A stretch of DNA of 64,000 nucleotides from Paracoccus kondratievae (GCF_009301415.1 NZ_CP045072.1:1727001-1791000); one strand, 5' to 3'. Counted from the first letter of the stretch, positions 9,597-19,396 are shown. The notes: generated by a model from the letters alone, not told the origin. Translations and numbers: made by a program.

Positions 9597-11510
9597 TTAA
9601 CCATTAAGGGCCTTTCGGTTCCGCACATGGCGATGTGCAAGCTGACGCGCCTTGGCACCCGGGATCAGCGGCCTTGCCGCCTTGGCCGGCGTTTCGCGAA
9701 GCTCGGGGAACAGGGTAAATATCTCTTCCCGCGCGGCCCGGCCGACGGATTTCAACGCCATCGGACCGGTGTATAGCGACTCGGCCTCGGCCCCGTTCGC
9801 CAGCACGATCTCATGCCGGTCAAAGAGGATGTGGAAATACTCGACCGTCTCGGCGTCGGCCTCTTCGATCCCTTCAATTGCCAACAGCTGCTTGGCCGCA
9901 ACCAGCACCTCGGGGCAACCGAACATGCGCTGCGCAATCGCCGACCGCACGAGTATGCGATGCTGAGGCGAGACCATTAGATCGGCGCAAGGCCGTCCTT
10001 CGCCAAGCGCACCACGGCGGATGCAGACAGGCCGTAGCCTTGGCGCAGCGGCCAGATCGATTGCGTCCAGCGCCCGGCTGCCGATCCAGCGGATAGGCTG
10101 CAACCCATGGTCGCAGGTCAGAACCAGATCGCCCACCGACAGTTGTTCAACCGCGATTTCGCCCCGGTCTGTACGAATCATCGTGCCGCGGCAAAAGCAG
10201 GGAATACCAAGCTGATGCAGCTTCTGACGGGTCAGCGCGGCGGGGTCGATCTCATAAAGCAGCAGCGTCTCGCCATTGGGGAAAACCAGCCGCGCATGGG
10301 TGCCGCGTGCGTCGGTAAGGGGCTCGACGGTCACGTCATCCAGATCAATGGGATTACCGTTGGCATCATGCAGATCGCTGACATCCAGCCGATCAGCAGG
10401 CAGCACGGTGCCCCATTCATCCTGCGTGGTTTCGATGGCAAAGGCGCGCACGGTGTCATTGCCAAAGCCGTCGCGCAGGACCAGCAGATCCGAGCCGTCA
10501 TCCTCCCACGCGTGGCTGGTGGAAAACAGGTCTCCGGCCATCGAGATCATGTCATCGCCCGCACCCGCGTCGATGGTATCCGTGCCAAAGCCGCCTTCGA
10601 TCGAGTCATCGCCGTCGCTGCCGATGATCGAATCGTCACCCCATGCGGCATAGGCGCGGAACCCGTCCACCCCGGCAGCCGAGCCATCTATCGTGTCATT
10701 GCCGTTCCCGGTCAGCAGGTTCCGGAACTCGTAGAACTCCAGATGCCCCGTCGCCGCACCGGTGGCGTCCACCGTACCGCTGTCAGAGGTGGTAAGCACC
10801 ATGTGCACACCGTTGCCGGTGGCGTCGTGCTGCCAGGCGTTCAGCGTGTTATAGCCCGACCCGCCATAGTACAGGTCATTGCCGACCGAACCGTCGATAC
10901 CACCGTTACCCCAGCGGATACCGTCGTCGCCGTCCTCGCCATGGATGGTGTCGTCGCCGCGGCCATCCTCGATGACGTCATTGCCGCCGCCGCCAAAGAT
11001 TTCGTCATTGCCGTCGCCGCCCTGAATATAATCCGTGGCGTCGCTGCCAATGATGTAATCATTGCCAGCACCCGCATAAATCCGGATGCCTTCAGCGCTG
11101 CCAGACGCATTGATGTGATCGGCGCCGTCGCCAGTGGCCACACGCTCGATACCGTCAAAGCTCAGCGTGTTGCCATAGGCATCCTCGACCTCGCCCGAGC
11201 TGCCGCTGGTGAAATACACATCGAACCCTTCGGCCCCTGCGGACACCAGGCTAAGCGTATCGCCGCCATTATGGGAGTAGACGTCGGGCTCATACTCCTC
11301 GCCGCCCGAACCACCGTGATAGATGTCGTGATCGCCAGTCGCGTCAGGATTGGCCGCCCAGATCAGGAAATCAGCACCGTCGCCACCACTGACCGTATCG
11401 CTACCCGCGCCGCCATCTATAGTATCGTTGCCGGCATCAGCGTCGATGAGATCGGGTTCGTCCCCACCAGACAGGCTGTCATTGCCGCCCGTTCCAGGAA
11501 TCGTCGCCAT
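9597..11510 (-). CDS. RTX calcium-binding protein with C-terminal Hint domain
   Basis: A 637-residue protein. Residues 1-430 carry RTX nonapeptide blocks (GGNDSLSGGDEPDLID, GAGNDYIIGSDATDYIQGG, GGGGNDVIEDGRGDDTIHG) and linking beta-type segments. Residues ~437-600 form a Hint_2-type (hedgehog/intein) domain beginning CFCRGTMIRTDRGEIAVE, followed by LSVGDLVLTCDHG, IRWIGSR and LMVSPQHRILV. In this family the first Cys is proposed to drive autoproteolysis. There is no signal peptide, fitting type I export. RTX-Hint proteins are common in Rhodobacteraceae; the biological role is usually unknown. It is on the same strand as, and ~170 bp upstream of, its Hint-less paralogue. Confidence 0.9.
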   Translation of the reverse strand: MATIPGTGGNDSLSGGDEPDLIDADAGNDTIDGGAGSDTVSGGDGADFLIWAANPDATGDHDIYHGGSGGEEYEPDVYSHNGGDTLSLVSAGAEGFDVYFTSGSSGEVEDAYGNTLSFDGIERVATGDGADHINASGSAEGIRIYAGAGNDYIIGSDATDYIQGGDGNDEIFGGGGNDVIEDGRGDDTIHGEDGDDGIRWGNGGIDGSVGNDLYYGGSGYNTLNAWQHDATGNGVHMVLTTSDSGTVDATGAATGHLEFYEFRNLLTGNGNDTIDGSAAGVDGFRAYAAWGDDSIIGSDGDDSIEGGFGTDTIDAGAGDDMISMAGDLFSTSHAWEDDGSDLLVLRDGFGNDTVRAFAIETTQDEWGTVLPADRLDVSDLHDANGNPIDLDDVTVEPLTDARGTHARLVFPNGETLLLYEIDPAALTRQKLHQLGIPCFCRGTMIRTDRGEIAVEQLSVGDLVLTCDHGLQPIRWIGSRALDAIDLAAAPRLRPVCIRRGALGEGRPCADLMVSPQHRILVRSAIAQRMFGCPEVLVAAKQLLAIEGIEEADAETVEYFHILFDRHEIVLANGAEAESLYTGPMALKSVGRAAREEIFTLFPELRETPAKAARPLIPGAKARQLAHRHVRNRKALNG

Positions 11511-11662
11511 GAAACACCTTCAAAGAACAAAAACCTTGCGGAAAAGCCGCAAAAACGCCGCCGCAAATAACTGGCGGAACAGCACCGATTAAAAACAAAG
11601 GCACAGTCAAAGGTCAGATGTTCTTTTAGGCAAGTTTTTGCCGATCAACCCTGGCGGGTGGA

Positions 11663-12697
11663 CTATTCACCCAGCACCAGCCAGCCCGATGGCGGCGCGG
11701 TCAGATGCACCCGAACGCCCGGCTGAGGCAGGGCAGCCCCCGGTTCGTTAAAGCGGTCAAGCACCACTTCCTGCCCGCCCACCCGCGCCCGCAGACGCTG
11801 AACCGAACCAAGGAATTCAACGCCGGTAATCTCGGCCGGGATGCCATGCTCGGCGATGCGCAGGCTTTCGGGCCGCGCGGCAAGGGTGACACCGCCCAGG
11901 GACAAGGGGCGGTCAAGGGCGATCTCTGCCCCCTCGACGCGGACGATGCCACGTGCAGGGTCCAGTACCTCGGCTGCGAAACGGTTCAGCGTGCCGACAA
12001 AGCCGGCGACGAAATCGGTCGCAGGCTGATTATAGATCTGCGCCGGAGTGCCGATCTGATCCGCGACCCCCTTATGCATGACCACGATACGGTCCGAGAT
12101 CGACAGCGCCTCTTCCTGATCGTGGGTGACAAAGATGGTGGTGATGCCCAGCTGCTGCTGGATCTCTCGGATCTGGTTGCGCAGGCTGACGCGGATCTTG
12201 GCATCCAGCGCCGACAGCGGCTCATCGAGCAGCAGAACACGCGGACGCGGCGCAAGGGCGCGGGCCAGCGCCACTCGCTGTTGCTGACCGCCCGACAGCT
12301 GCCAGGGATAGCGCCCGCCCAGATCTGGCAGGCCGATCAACTCAAGCATTTCGGTCACGCGACCGGCCCGCTCGGCCCGGGGAACACCGCCGACCTTAAG
12401 GCCAAAGCCCACGTTTTCCGCCACCGTAAGGTTCGGAAACAGCGCATAGGACTGAAACACCATGCCGATCCGACGCTGGTTCGGCCGGGCGCGGGTCACA
12501 TCCTGCCCGTCGATCACCACGCGGCCCGCACTTGGCGTTTCAAACCCGGCGACCATGCGCAGCACCGTGGTCTTGCCGCAACCCGAGGGGCCAAGAAAGG
12601 ACACAAACTCGCCCTTTTCCACGCTCAGGTCAAAGCCGTGCACGACCCGGGTCGTACCAAAGGATTTTTGCAGATGGTCTAGGGTCAGAAAGCTCAT
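11663..12697 (-). CDS. ABC transporter ATP-binding protein (Fe3+/spermidine/putrescine type)
   Basis: A 344-residue cytoplasmic ATPase that powers import through the two permeases encoded upstream. Walker A GPSGCGKTT (near residue 38), Q-loop VFQSYALFPNLT, signature [15 protein letters not shown], Walker B LLLDEPLSALD and switch His in THDQEEAL are all intact. A C-terminal TOBE-like regulatory domain (~270-340) is typical of the PotA/FbpC/UgpC group. I start at MSFLTLDHLQKSF (12697), whose ATG overlaps the stop of the permease gene by four bases; the ORF extends to 12754 without family support. It is the last gene of a four-gene operon. Confidence 0.93.
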   Translation of the reverse strand: MSFLTLDHLQKSFGTTRVVHGFDLSVEKGEFVSFLGPSGCGKTTVLRMVAGFETPSAGRVVIDGQDVTRARPNQRRIGMVFQSYALFPNLTVAENVGFGLKVGGVPRAERAGRVTEMLELIGLPDLGGRYPWQLSGGQQQRVALARALAPRPRVLLLDEPLSALDAKIRVSLRNQIREIQQQLGITTIFVTHDQEEALSISDRIVVMHKGVADQIGTPAQIYNQPATDFVAGFVGTLNRFAAEVLDPARGIVRVEGAEIALDRPLSLGGVTLAARPESLRIAEHGIPAEITGVEFLGSVQRLRARVGGQEVVLDRFNEPGAALPQPGVRVHLTAPPSGWLVLGE

Positions 12698-13476
12698 TTC
12701 GCGGGTATCCGTGTGCCAAACAGGCGAGAGATCAGTTGCATCACCCCCATGCAACCCCAGGTGACGGCAAAGGCGATCACTGCCAGCGCCGCCGGTTCAT
12801 AAGCGCGGTTCGCGCCAAGCAATTGCATGTAGGGTCCGAACGCCGGCCGGTTCAGCAACGCCGCCATGGTGAATTCGCCAATGACGATGGCAAAGGACAG
12901 AAATGCCCCGGACATCACCGCCCCCAGCACATTGGGCAGGATCAGCCGGCCGATGATCCGCGTCCAGCCAGCGCCGAGGGATTGCGCGGCCTCCGTCAGG
13001 CTGCGCACGTCAAGCGTCGAAAGCCCGGTATCGACGGCGCGATACATATAGGGCAGCGCCAGCGTGGCATAACCGCACAAAAGCAAAAGATTGGTGCCCG
13101 ATGCCGTCCCGGTCAGCGGCAGCACCGACGAGGTGTTGTAAAGCCGGATATAGCCAAAGACGACGACGATGGCCGGAATGACCAGAGGCAGCAGGGTGAT
13201 GAACTCGATCACCGGCCGCAGGCGGGGCAGACGCAGCCGCACCCAATAGGCGGTCGGCACGACGATCAGCACCCCCAGCACGATGGTCAGCAGCGCCATC
13301 ACCACCGAATAGCTGAAAGTGGCACGGAAATTCGCGTCCGACAGCACCGAGCGATAGGCATCCAGCGAATATTCCCCGCGCCGCATTCGTAGCGAAAACT
13401 CGATCGTACCGATAAGCGGCAAGAGAAAATAAAGGCCGCCAAGGATCAGCGCGGCCCAGGACCAGACCCGTTTCAT
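12694..13476 (-). CDS. ABC transporter permease, second subunit
   Basis: A 260-residue inner-membrane permease with about six hydrophobic segments and a binding-protein-dependent transport loop (SLTEAAQSLGAGWTRIIGRLILPNV, an EAA loop that docks on the ATPase). MKRVWSWAALILGG at 13476 is chosen because its ATG overlaps the upstream permease stop by four bases and there is no longer well-supported start. It resembles PotC/UgpE-type second permeases. The operon order is binding protein, permease, permease, ATPase. Confidence 0.9.
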   Translation of the reverse strand: MKRVWSWAALILGGLYFLLPLIGTIEFSLRMRRGEYSLDAYRSVLSDANFRATFSYSVVMALLTIVLGVLIVVPTAYWVRLRLPRLRPVIEFITLLPLVIPAIVVVFGYIRLYNTSSVLPLTGTASGTNLLLLCGYATLALPYMYRAVDTGLSTLDVRSLTEAAQSLGAGWTRIIGRLILPNVLGAVMSGAFLSFAIVIGEFTMAALLNRPAFGPYMQLLGANRAYEPAALAVIAFAVTWGCMGVMQLISRLFGTRIPAK

Positions 13477-14321
13477 CGCATCCACCTCTCGGCCCGGGTG
13501 CGCATGATGACATAGGCAAGGTTCGCAAGCCCGGTCACGACGATCATGCCGAAAGCCATGGCATAGCCCAGGTGCGGGTCTTGCAGCACATCGCCCCTGA
13601 TCTGCGCAAACAGCATGATCGGCACGATCGACAGCGACGAGCCGGTCAGCGCATAGGCCGTCGCCACCGCACCAAAGCTGTTGGCAAACAGCAGCGCGAA
13701 AGTGCCCAGCAGCGACGGGAACAGAATCGGCAGCGCCACCATCCGCCAATATTGCCCGGTCGAGGCACCAAGCACCTCGGCCGCCTCGCGCCATTCACGC
13801 TTGAGCCCCTCCAGAGCTGGGGTGATGATCAGGATCATCAGCGGGATCTGAAAGAACAGATAGGTCAGCGTCAGGCCCCAAAAGGACAGCAGGTTGAAAC
13901 CCAGCGCATAGATATTGATGCCAAACCACTGCCGCAGCAGCATGGTGACCAGACCGACCCGGCCCAGGGTGGCGATAAAGGCAAAGGCCAGCGGCACCCC
14001 GGCAAAGTTCGAGGCGACCCCCGAAAAGGTCATCAAAGGCGCCTTGATCCAGCCCGGCACGCCGCCCATCACCACCGCTGCCGCCATGGCAAAGCCGATC
14101 AGGCAGCCAAGCAGCGCCGAGGCCAGCGACACCTTGATCGAAATAGCAAAGCTGGACACGATCCGCGGCGAGGTCAGCCCCGCAAGATTGTCGAACGTAA
14201 ACTGACCTTGCGGGTTCTGAAATGCGCCGATGACGATATTCATCGTCGGCAGCACCAGAAACAGCAGGGCAAAGGCGAAAAAGGGCAGGATGCCCAGCCA
14301 GTTCCAGCCGATCTGTCTCAT
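13473..14321 (-). CDS. ABC transporter permease, first subunit
   Basis: A 282-residue inner-membrane permease of the PotB/CysT-like class. An N-terminal helix (LGILPFFAFALLFLVLPT) is followed by a periplasmic loop and five further helices, with the EAA loop REAAEVLGASTGQYWRMVALP in the cytoplasmic turn. Its neighbours complete the importer: binding protein upstream by ~50 bp, second permease overlapping downstream. Substrate cannot be assigned from the permease. Confidence 0.9.
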   Translation of the reverse strand: MRQIGWNWLGILPFFAFALLFLVLPTMNIVIGAFQNPQGQFTFDNLAGLTSPRIVSSFAISIKVSLASALLGCLIGFAMAAAVVMGGVPGWIKAPLMTFSGVASNFAGVPLAFAFIATLGRVGLVTMLLRQWFGINIYALGFNLLSFWGLTLTYLFFQIPLMILIITPALEGLKREWREAAEVLGASTGQYWRMVALPILFPSLLGTFALLFANSFGAVATAYALTGSSLSIVPIMLFAQIRGDVLQDPHLGYAMAFGMIVVTGLANLAYVIMRTRAERWMR

Positions 14322-14373
14322 TCCGCCTCGCCCGTTGGGGGTGGCCCCGCCGCGTGGACGGGGTCCCTTTCTC

Positions 14374-15480
14374 TTATTCCTGAACCGCTGCGCCGACGAC
14401 CTTGTCCCAGCCTTCGGTCACAGCCTTCTTGTTGGCTTCCTGCTGCTCAAGGGTCGGGAAGATCGCCTTTTCATAGGCCGAGGCCTCGGGCAGCGCGTCC
14501 AGCAGCTCTTGCGGGACTTTACCGTTCTTGACCAGATCGTTGAAGCGGATCGGGTGGCAATAGCCCTTGAGCCAGCCAAGCTGACCTTCGTCCGAATACA
14601 GGTACTCCATCCACAGCTTGGCTGCGTTCGGATGCGGCGCATAGGCCGAGATCGCCTGCACATAGACGCCCGCAACCACGCCGTCCTCGGGGATCAGCAC
14701 CTCGACCGGCGGGTTGCCATTCAGACTGTCGCGCCAGGACAGCAGGTTATAGTCCCATGCGGTGACGATCGGCGTCGCGCCCTGCGCGATGGTCGCCGAT
14801 TTGCCGATGACGGGCACGAAATTGCCGGCCTTGTGAACCTCGGCCATCAGTTCCATGCCCTTCTGACCCGAAGCCTCGCCCGGCTCTCCGCCATTGGCGA
14901 TGCCGGCCGCCATGACCGAAATGATCGCCTGCGCCGAGGCGCGCGGATCGCCTGCCAGCGCAAAGGCGTTCGCATATTCGGGCTTGGTCAGGTCCTTCCA
15001 GGTTTTCGGCGCCTCGTCGATCAGGTCGGTGTTCACGCCAAAAGCCATCACGCCGTAGTAATCGCCGTACCAGTGACCATCGGGGTCCTTGGCATCATCG
15101 GGAATCGTATCCCAGGTCGAAACCTTATAGGGCTGGATCAGCCCCTCGGCCTGCGCCTGCGGGCCAAAGGACAGGCCGACGTCGATCACGTCCGGCGCCT
15201 GCGGACCCTTGTTGTCCTTGTTGGCACGGATCGCCTCAAGCTCATCTGCCGAGCCCGCATCGGGGTTAAGCTCGTTGACCTTGATTTCGGGGTATTTCGC
15301 CTTGAAGCCGGCGATCACCTCGCCATAGCCGCACCAGTCATGCGGCAGCGCGATGGTGGTCAGCATACCTTCGGCCTTGGCGGCCTCCTCCAGCGCCGCA
15401 AGATCCTGCGCCGAGGCAGCCCCCGAGGCCCCAAGCGCGATCAAAGCGGCAAGACCTGCCACAGTCGGTTGAATCGTCAT
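14374..15480 (-). CDS. ABC transporter periplasmic substrate-binding protein (family 1)
   Basis: A 368-residue secreted protein with a clear signal peptide ending ASGAASA before QDLAALEE. The fold is the iron/spermidine-type (AfuA/PotD-like): an N-terminal lobe with GYGEVIAGFKAKYPEI, a VIDVGLSFGPQAQAEG stretch, PKTWKDLTKPEYA, and a C-terminal HPNAAKLWMEYLYSDEGQ. The first gene of the importer operon, it is the only part that could define substrate. Candidates are ferric iron, polyamines, thiamine or phosphonates; I see no iron-binding Tyr pair that settles it. Confidence 0.88.
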   Translation of the reverse strand: MTIQPTVAGLAALIALGASGAASAQDLAALEEAAKAEGMLTTIALPHDWCGYGEVIAGFKAKYPEIKVNELNPDAGSADELEAIRANKDNKGPQAPDVIDVGLSFGPQAQAEGLIQPYKVSTWDTIPDDAKDPDGHWYGDYYGVMAFGVNTDLIDEAPKTWKDLTKPEYANAFALAGDPRASAQAIISVMAAGIANGGEPGEASGQKGMELMAEVHKAGNFVPVIGKSATIAQGATPIVTAWDYNLLSWRDSLNGNPPVEVLIPEDGVVAGVYVQAISAYAPHPNAAKLWMEYLYSDEGQLGWLKGYCHPIRFNDLVKNGKVPQELLDALPEASAYEKAIFPTLEQQEANKKAVTEGWDKVVGAAVQE

Positions 15481-15603
15481 TGGTCAACTCCGTTCCAGAA
15501 CACGCCCCCAGTTGGCGGCTGGATGCCACCTAGCGGCCCCCGGTGACAGTCTTGCGACACGACGCCCTTGCTGGCAAAGGTTTTTTTCACCGCAGACGCA
15601 AGA

Positions 15604-16443
15604 TCAGGGGACAAGCACGGCACCGACCTTCATGGTCTTGCCGCCGATCCGATAGTCGGCCTCGATCCGGTGACCGGGCAGTGCCGGATGCAAACCGCCC
15701 AGCGAGCCCAGCGAAATCACCGATCCGGGCTTTAGCTCATAGCCGCCCTGCTCGATCAGCCACAGCACCACATCCAGAGGATGGCCCAGCAGCATTTGCC
15801 CTGTGCCCGCGTCGATGCTGTTTCCGTCAAGCTTGAGGTTCACCGTCAGCCCCGCCAGATCGGCGACCGGGTCACGCAGGTCCGAAATCGGAATGCCGCG
15901 TCCCAGCACGCCGCGCCAGGGCGTCACGCCATAGGCCGCCATCAGGGGACCGGTGGGCGTCACCCCCTTTTGCAGCGCCAGATCGGGCAGTTCGATGAAC
16001 GGCCGCACATCTTTCAGCGCCGCCGCCACCTCTTCGCGGGTGCGCGCCTGCATGATGGCAGAGCTGCCGACGGTCACGACCAGATCGGCCTCAAAAAACG
16101 GCGAGCGGCTGCCCTTGAGGCTAAGGCGCGAGCCATCGGGCACCAGCATCGGCGCGAAAAGCGCCCCCGAGACGGGCTGGGTCACGCCGAACCGCTCTTG
16201 CACCGGGCGTGAGGTAAAGCCGACCTTGACGCCCACGGGCGCGCCCAGCTCGGTCTCAAGCACGCTGCGGAACGAGGCATAGGCACAGCTTGCATCCTGC
16301 GCCGTGCGGACAAGCGGATCGGGCAGGCGCTGACCTGCGATCCAGCCGCGCGCGGCGTTCTGCATCAGCGAGACATCCGGGCAGGCCGCATTGGCCGCGC
16401 CCGCCAATGACAACATGATAGCACCCAGAATCAACGATCTCAT
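15604..16443 (-). CDS. exported 2-keto-4-pentenoate hydratase / FAA hydrolase-like protein
   Basis: A 279-residue protein. An N-terminal signal peptide (MRSLILGAIMLSLAGAANA, then ACPD) precedes a hydratase/decarboxylase-like (MhpD/FAH) fold. GVKVGFTS, GALFAPM, SPFFEADLVVTVG, RPFIELPDL, GMLLGHP-like GQMLLGHPLDVVLWL and the SLGSLGG turn fit that superfamily, in which acidic residues of the FFEADL segment bind the divalent metal. Cytoplasmic homologues hydrate 2-hydroxypentadienoate in catechol breakdown. A periplasmic version is unusual, and two Cys near the N-terminus of the mature protein (ACPD and SCAY) could form a disulfide. It stands alone, ~120 bp upstream of the ABC operon on the same strand and divergent from mutS. 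Confidence 0.75.
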   Translation of the reverse strand: MRSLILGAIMLSLAGAANAACPDVSLMQNAARGWIAGQRLPDPLVRTAQDASCAYASFRSVLETELGAPVGVKVGFTSRPVQERFGVTQPVSGALFAPMLVPDGSRLSLKGSRSPFFEADLVVTVGSSAIMQARTREEVAAALKDVRPFIELPDLALQKGVTPTGPLMAAYGVTPWRGVLGRGIPISDLRDPVADLAGLTVNLKLDGNSIDAGTGQMLLGHPLDVVLWLIEQGGYELKPGSVISLGSLGGLHPALPGHRIEADYRIGGKTMKVGAVLVP

Positions 16444-16738
16444 CGTCCGGCCTCACGAACAGGTTTTGGCAGACGATGCCGCAATGCGCGGCAACTGTCA
16501 CCGTGATTTTTGCGCACAGGGCGGGCATTTATGGCACCGGAGACACAACAATTCAGGCCCGGCTCCCGCGACAAATACCGCGAACGGTGCCGGACAGTTG
16601 CCGCGTGTGGCCCGCGCCCGTTTTCACCTTGATCTACGCGATTTGCAGCCATGCTGTTTGCATCAGCCGACGCGTCCCTTAGAAGCGTCTCTTGGAACAG
16701 GCGTCCCCAAACAGGGACCGCAGGCGACAAGGCTGGAC

Positions 16739-19387
16739 ATGAGCGATCAACCCACCCCGATGATGGTGCAGTATCTTGCAATCCGCGAGGCCAATCCCGG
16801 CGCGCTGCTGTTCTATCGCATGGGGGATTTCTACGAGATGTTCTTTGACGATGCGGTTGCCGCCGCAGCCGCGCTGGACATCGCCCTGACCAAGCGCGGC
16901 ACCCATATGGGTGAGCCGATCCCCATGTGCGGCGTCCCGGTCCATGCCGCGGAAAGCTATCTGCTGACGCTGATCCGCAAGGGGTTTCGCGTCGCCATCG
17001 CCGAGCAGATGGAGGACCCGGCCGAAGCCCGCAAGCGCGGCTCAAAAGCCGTGGTCGCACGCGAAGTGGTGCGTCTGGTCACCCCCGGTACGCTGACCGA
17101 GGAATCGCTTCTTGAGGCGCGGCGGCACAATTTCCTCGCCAGCTTTGCCAGCGTACGCGAGGATTCGGCGCTGGCATGGGTCGACATCTCGACCGGCGCC
17201 TTTCGGGTCATGACCTGCCCGCCCGCTCGGCTGGGACCGGAACTTGCGCGCAATGCCCCGCGAGAGCTTCTGGTCCTCGAAGGTTCGGATCTGGCCGAGA
17301 TCGCGGCCGAGGCGGGCGCCGCACTGACCGAACTGCCCGCCGGCAGCTTTGACAGCAGCGCCGCCCAGCGTCGTCTGTGCGCACTGTTTTCGGTCGAGAC
17401 GCTTGACGGCTTTGGCAACTTTTCACGCGCTGAACTGGCCGCCATGGGCGCGATCGCCGATTATCTGGAGCTGACGCAAAAGGGCCGGATGCCGCTTTTG
17501 CGCCCGCCGGTGCGCGAGGCTTTGGGGGGCGCGATGCAGATCGACGCCGCCACCCGCCGCAACCTGGAACTGACGCAGGCCTTGTCTGGCGGGCGCGAAG
17601 GCAGCCTGCTTGCCGCCATTGACCGCACCGTAACGGCAGGCGGCGCACGGCTGCTTGAGCGCCGGATCAGCGCGCCCTCGCGCAATCTGGACGAAATTCA
17701 CGCCCGGCAGTCGGCTGTCGCCCATCTGGTGGACGACCCGCGCCTTGGTGCCGATCTGCGCTCTGCGTTGTCCCATGTCCCCGATATGGACCGGGCACTG
17801 TCGCGGCTGGCACTGGAACGCGGCGGGCCGCGCGATCTGGCCGCGATCCGCGCCGGGCTGACCCAGGCCGCCCGTATCGCCGCCATGCTGGGCGACGACC
17901 AGATTCAGGTTCTGGCCGAGGCCGCCCGCGACCTGACGGGCCATGACGCGCTGATCGACCTGCTGGACGAGGCGCTGGTCGCCGAACCGCCGCTGCTTGC
18001 CCGCGACGGGGGCTTTGTCGCGGCAGGCTATGACGAGGATCTGGACGAAACCCGCCGCCTGCGTGACGAGGGCCGTGGCGTCATCGCCAGTATGCAGGCT
18101 GATTATATTGCCGAAAGCGGTGTCCAAAGCCTTAAGATCAAGCATAACAACGTGCTGGGTTACTTTATCGAGACGACTTCGACCCATGCGGAAAAGATGC
18201 TGGCTCCGCCGCTGAACGAACGGTTCATCCACCGCCAGACCACGGCGAACCAGATCCGCTTTACCACGGTCGAGCTGTCCGAGCTTGAAACGCGCATCCT
18301 CAACGCCCGCGACCGCGCGCTGGAGATCGAGCGTCAGATATTTGCCCGCCTGACCGGTGCCGTTCTTGAACAGGCGGGCCCGATCGGGCAGGCGGCGCGG
18401 GCACTGGCAGAAATCGACCTGACCGCTGCCTTTGCCGATCTTGCCTCGGCCGAGGGGTGGGTGCGCCCCGAAGTGGACAGCAGCCGCGCCTTTATGATCG
18501 AAGGCGGCCGCCACCCGGTCGTCGAGCGCGCGCTAAAGCGCAAGGGCGAGGCTTTCGTCGCCAATGACTGCGCTTTGACCGAAGGCGGCACTCCGGCGAT
18601 CTGGTTGCTGACCGGTCCGAATATGGCGGGTAAATCGACCTTTCTGCGCCAGAACGCGCTGATTGCCATTCTGGCGCAGGCTGGGGCGTTCGTCCCTGCA
18701 CGCCGCGCCCATATCGGCCTTGTCAGTCAGCTGTTCAGCCGCGTCGGTGCGGCGGATGATCTGGCGCGCGGTCGCTCGACCTTCATGGTCGAGATGGTCG
18801 AGACGGCGGCAATTCTTAATCAGGCCGACGATCATGCGCTGGTCATCCTTGACGAGATCGGACGCGGTACGGCGACCTGGGACGGGCTTAGCATCGCCTG
18901 GGCAGTGCTGGAGCATCTGCATGCCAGAAACCGCTGCCGGGCGCTTTTTGCCACGCATTATCATGAGATGACCTCGCTTTCCGCGCGCCTGCCGGGGGTC
19001 GAGAATGCCACCGTCGCCGTGCGCGAATGGGAGGGCGAGGTGATCTTTCTGCACGAGGTCAGAAAGGGCGCCGCCGACAGGTCCTATGGCGTGCAGGTGG
19101 CGCGGCTGGCGGGGCTGCCCCCATCCGTTGTCGAGCGCGCCCGGGACATCCTGCACCAGCTAGAAAACGGAGAGCGGCAGGGCACCGGAAAACCGGCCGC
19201 GCTGCTTGACGATCTGCCGCTGTTCCGCGCCACGCCCGCACCGGCGCCTGGCGCGATGTCGCAACCCCAGCCTTCGGTGGTCGAGGAACGCCTGCGCAAG
19301 CTGAACCCCGATACGATCAGCGCACGTGAGGCGCTGGATCTGGTCTATGAGCTGCGGGCGATGCTTGACGAGGACGGAGCCGCCTGA
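16739..19387 (+). CDS. mutS: DNA mismatch repair protein MutS
   Basis: An 882-residue mismatch-recognition ATPase. The N-terminal mismatch-binding domain has MGDFYEMFFDDA (the Phe-x-Glu wedge) near residue 30. Connector, lever and clamp regions follow. The ATPase has Walker A LLTGPNMAGKSTFLRQ (~623), SRVGAADDLARGRSTFMVEM, Walker B LVILDEIGRGTATWDG (~703) and FATHYHEM. The C-terminal helix-turn-helix and a short dimerisation tail (EERLRKLNPDTISAREAL) are present. MSDQPTPMMVQYL at 16739 matches the normal family start; the frame is open back to 16391 but that stretch overlaps the 5' end of the divergent hydratase gene. No mutL is nearby. Confidence 0.97.
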   Translation: MSDQPTPMMVQYLAIREANPGALLFYRMGDFYEMFFDDAVAAAAALDIALTKRGTHMGEPIPMCGVPVHAAESYLLTLIRKGFRVAIAEQMEDPAEARKRGSKAVVAREVVRLVTPGTLTEESLLEARRHNFLASFASVREDSALAWVDISTGAFRVMTCPPARLGPELARNAPRELLVLEGSDLAEIAAEAGAALTELPAGSFDSSAAQRRLCALFSVETLDGFGNFSRAELAAMGAIADYLELTQKGRMPLLRPPVREALGGAMQIDAATRRNLELTQALSGGREGSLLAAIDRTVTAGGARLLERRISAPSRNLDEIHARQSAVAHLVDDPRLGADLRSALSHVPDMDRALSRLALERGGPRDLAAIRAGLTQAARIAAMLGDDQIQVLAEAARDLTGHDALIDLLDEALVAEPPLLARDGGFVAAGYDEDLDETRRLRDEGRGVIASMQADYIAESGVQSLKIKHNNVLGYFIETTSTHAEKMLAPPLNERFIHRQTTANQIRFTTVELSELETRILNARDRALEIERQIFARLTGAVLEQAGPIGQAARALAEIDLTAAFADLASAEGWVRPEVDSSRAFMIEGGRHPVVERALKRKGEAFVANDCALTEGGTPAIWLLTGPNMAGKSTFLRQNALIAILAQAGAFVPARRAHIGLVSQLFSRVGAADDLARGRSTFMVEMVETAAILNQADDHALVILDEIGRGTATWDGLSIAWAVLEHLHARNRCRALFATHYHEMTSLSARLPGVENATVAVREWEGEVIFLHEVRKGAADRSYGVQVARLAGLPPSVVERARDILHQLENGERQGTGKPAALLDDLPLFRATPAPAPGAMSQPQPSVVEERLRKLNPDTISAREALDLVYELRAMLDEDGAA

Positions 19388-19396
19388 CCGGGCGGC

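Noticed and set aside
10107..11570. 487-codon plus-strand frame, repetitive
   Set aside because: It mirrors the RTX repeats of the minus-strand gene; its repetitiveness comes from those repeats, not from coding.
16391..16738. 116-codon N-terminal extension of MutS
   Set aside because: The ORF is open, but the sequence is not MutS-like, overlaps the 5' end of the divergent hydratase gene, and MSDQPTPMMVQYL at 16739 matches the family start.
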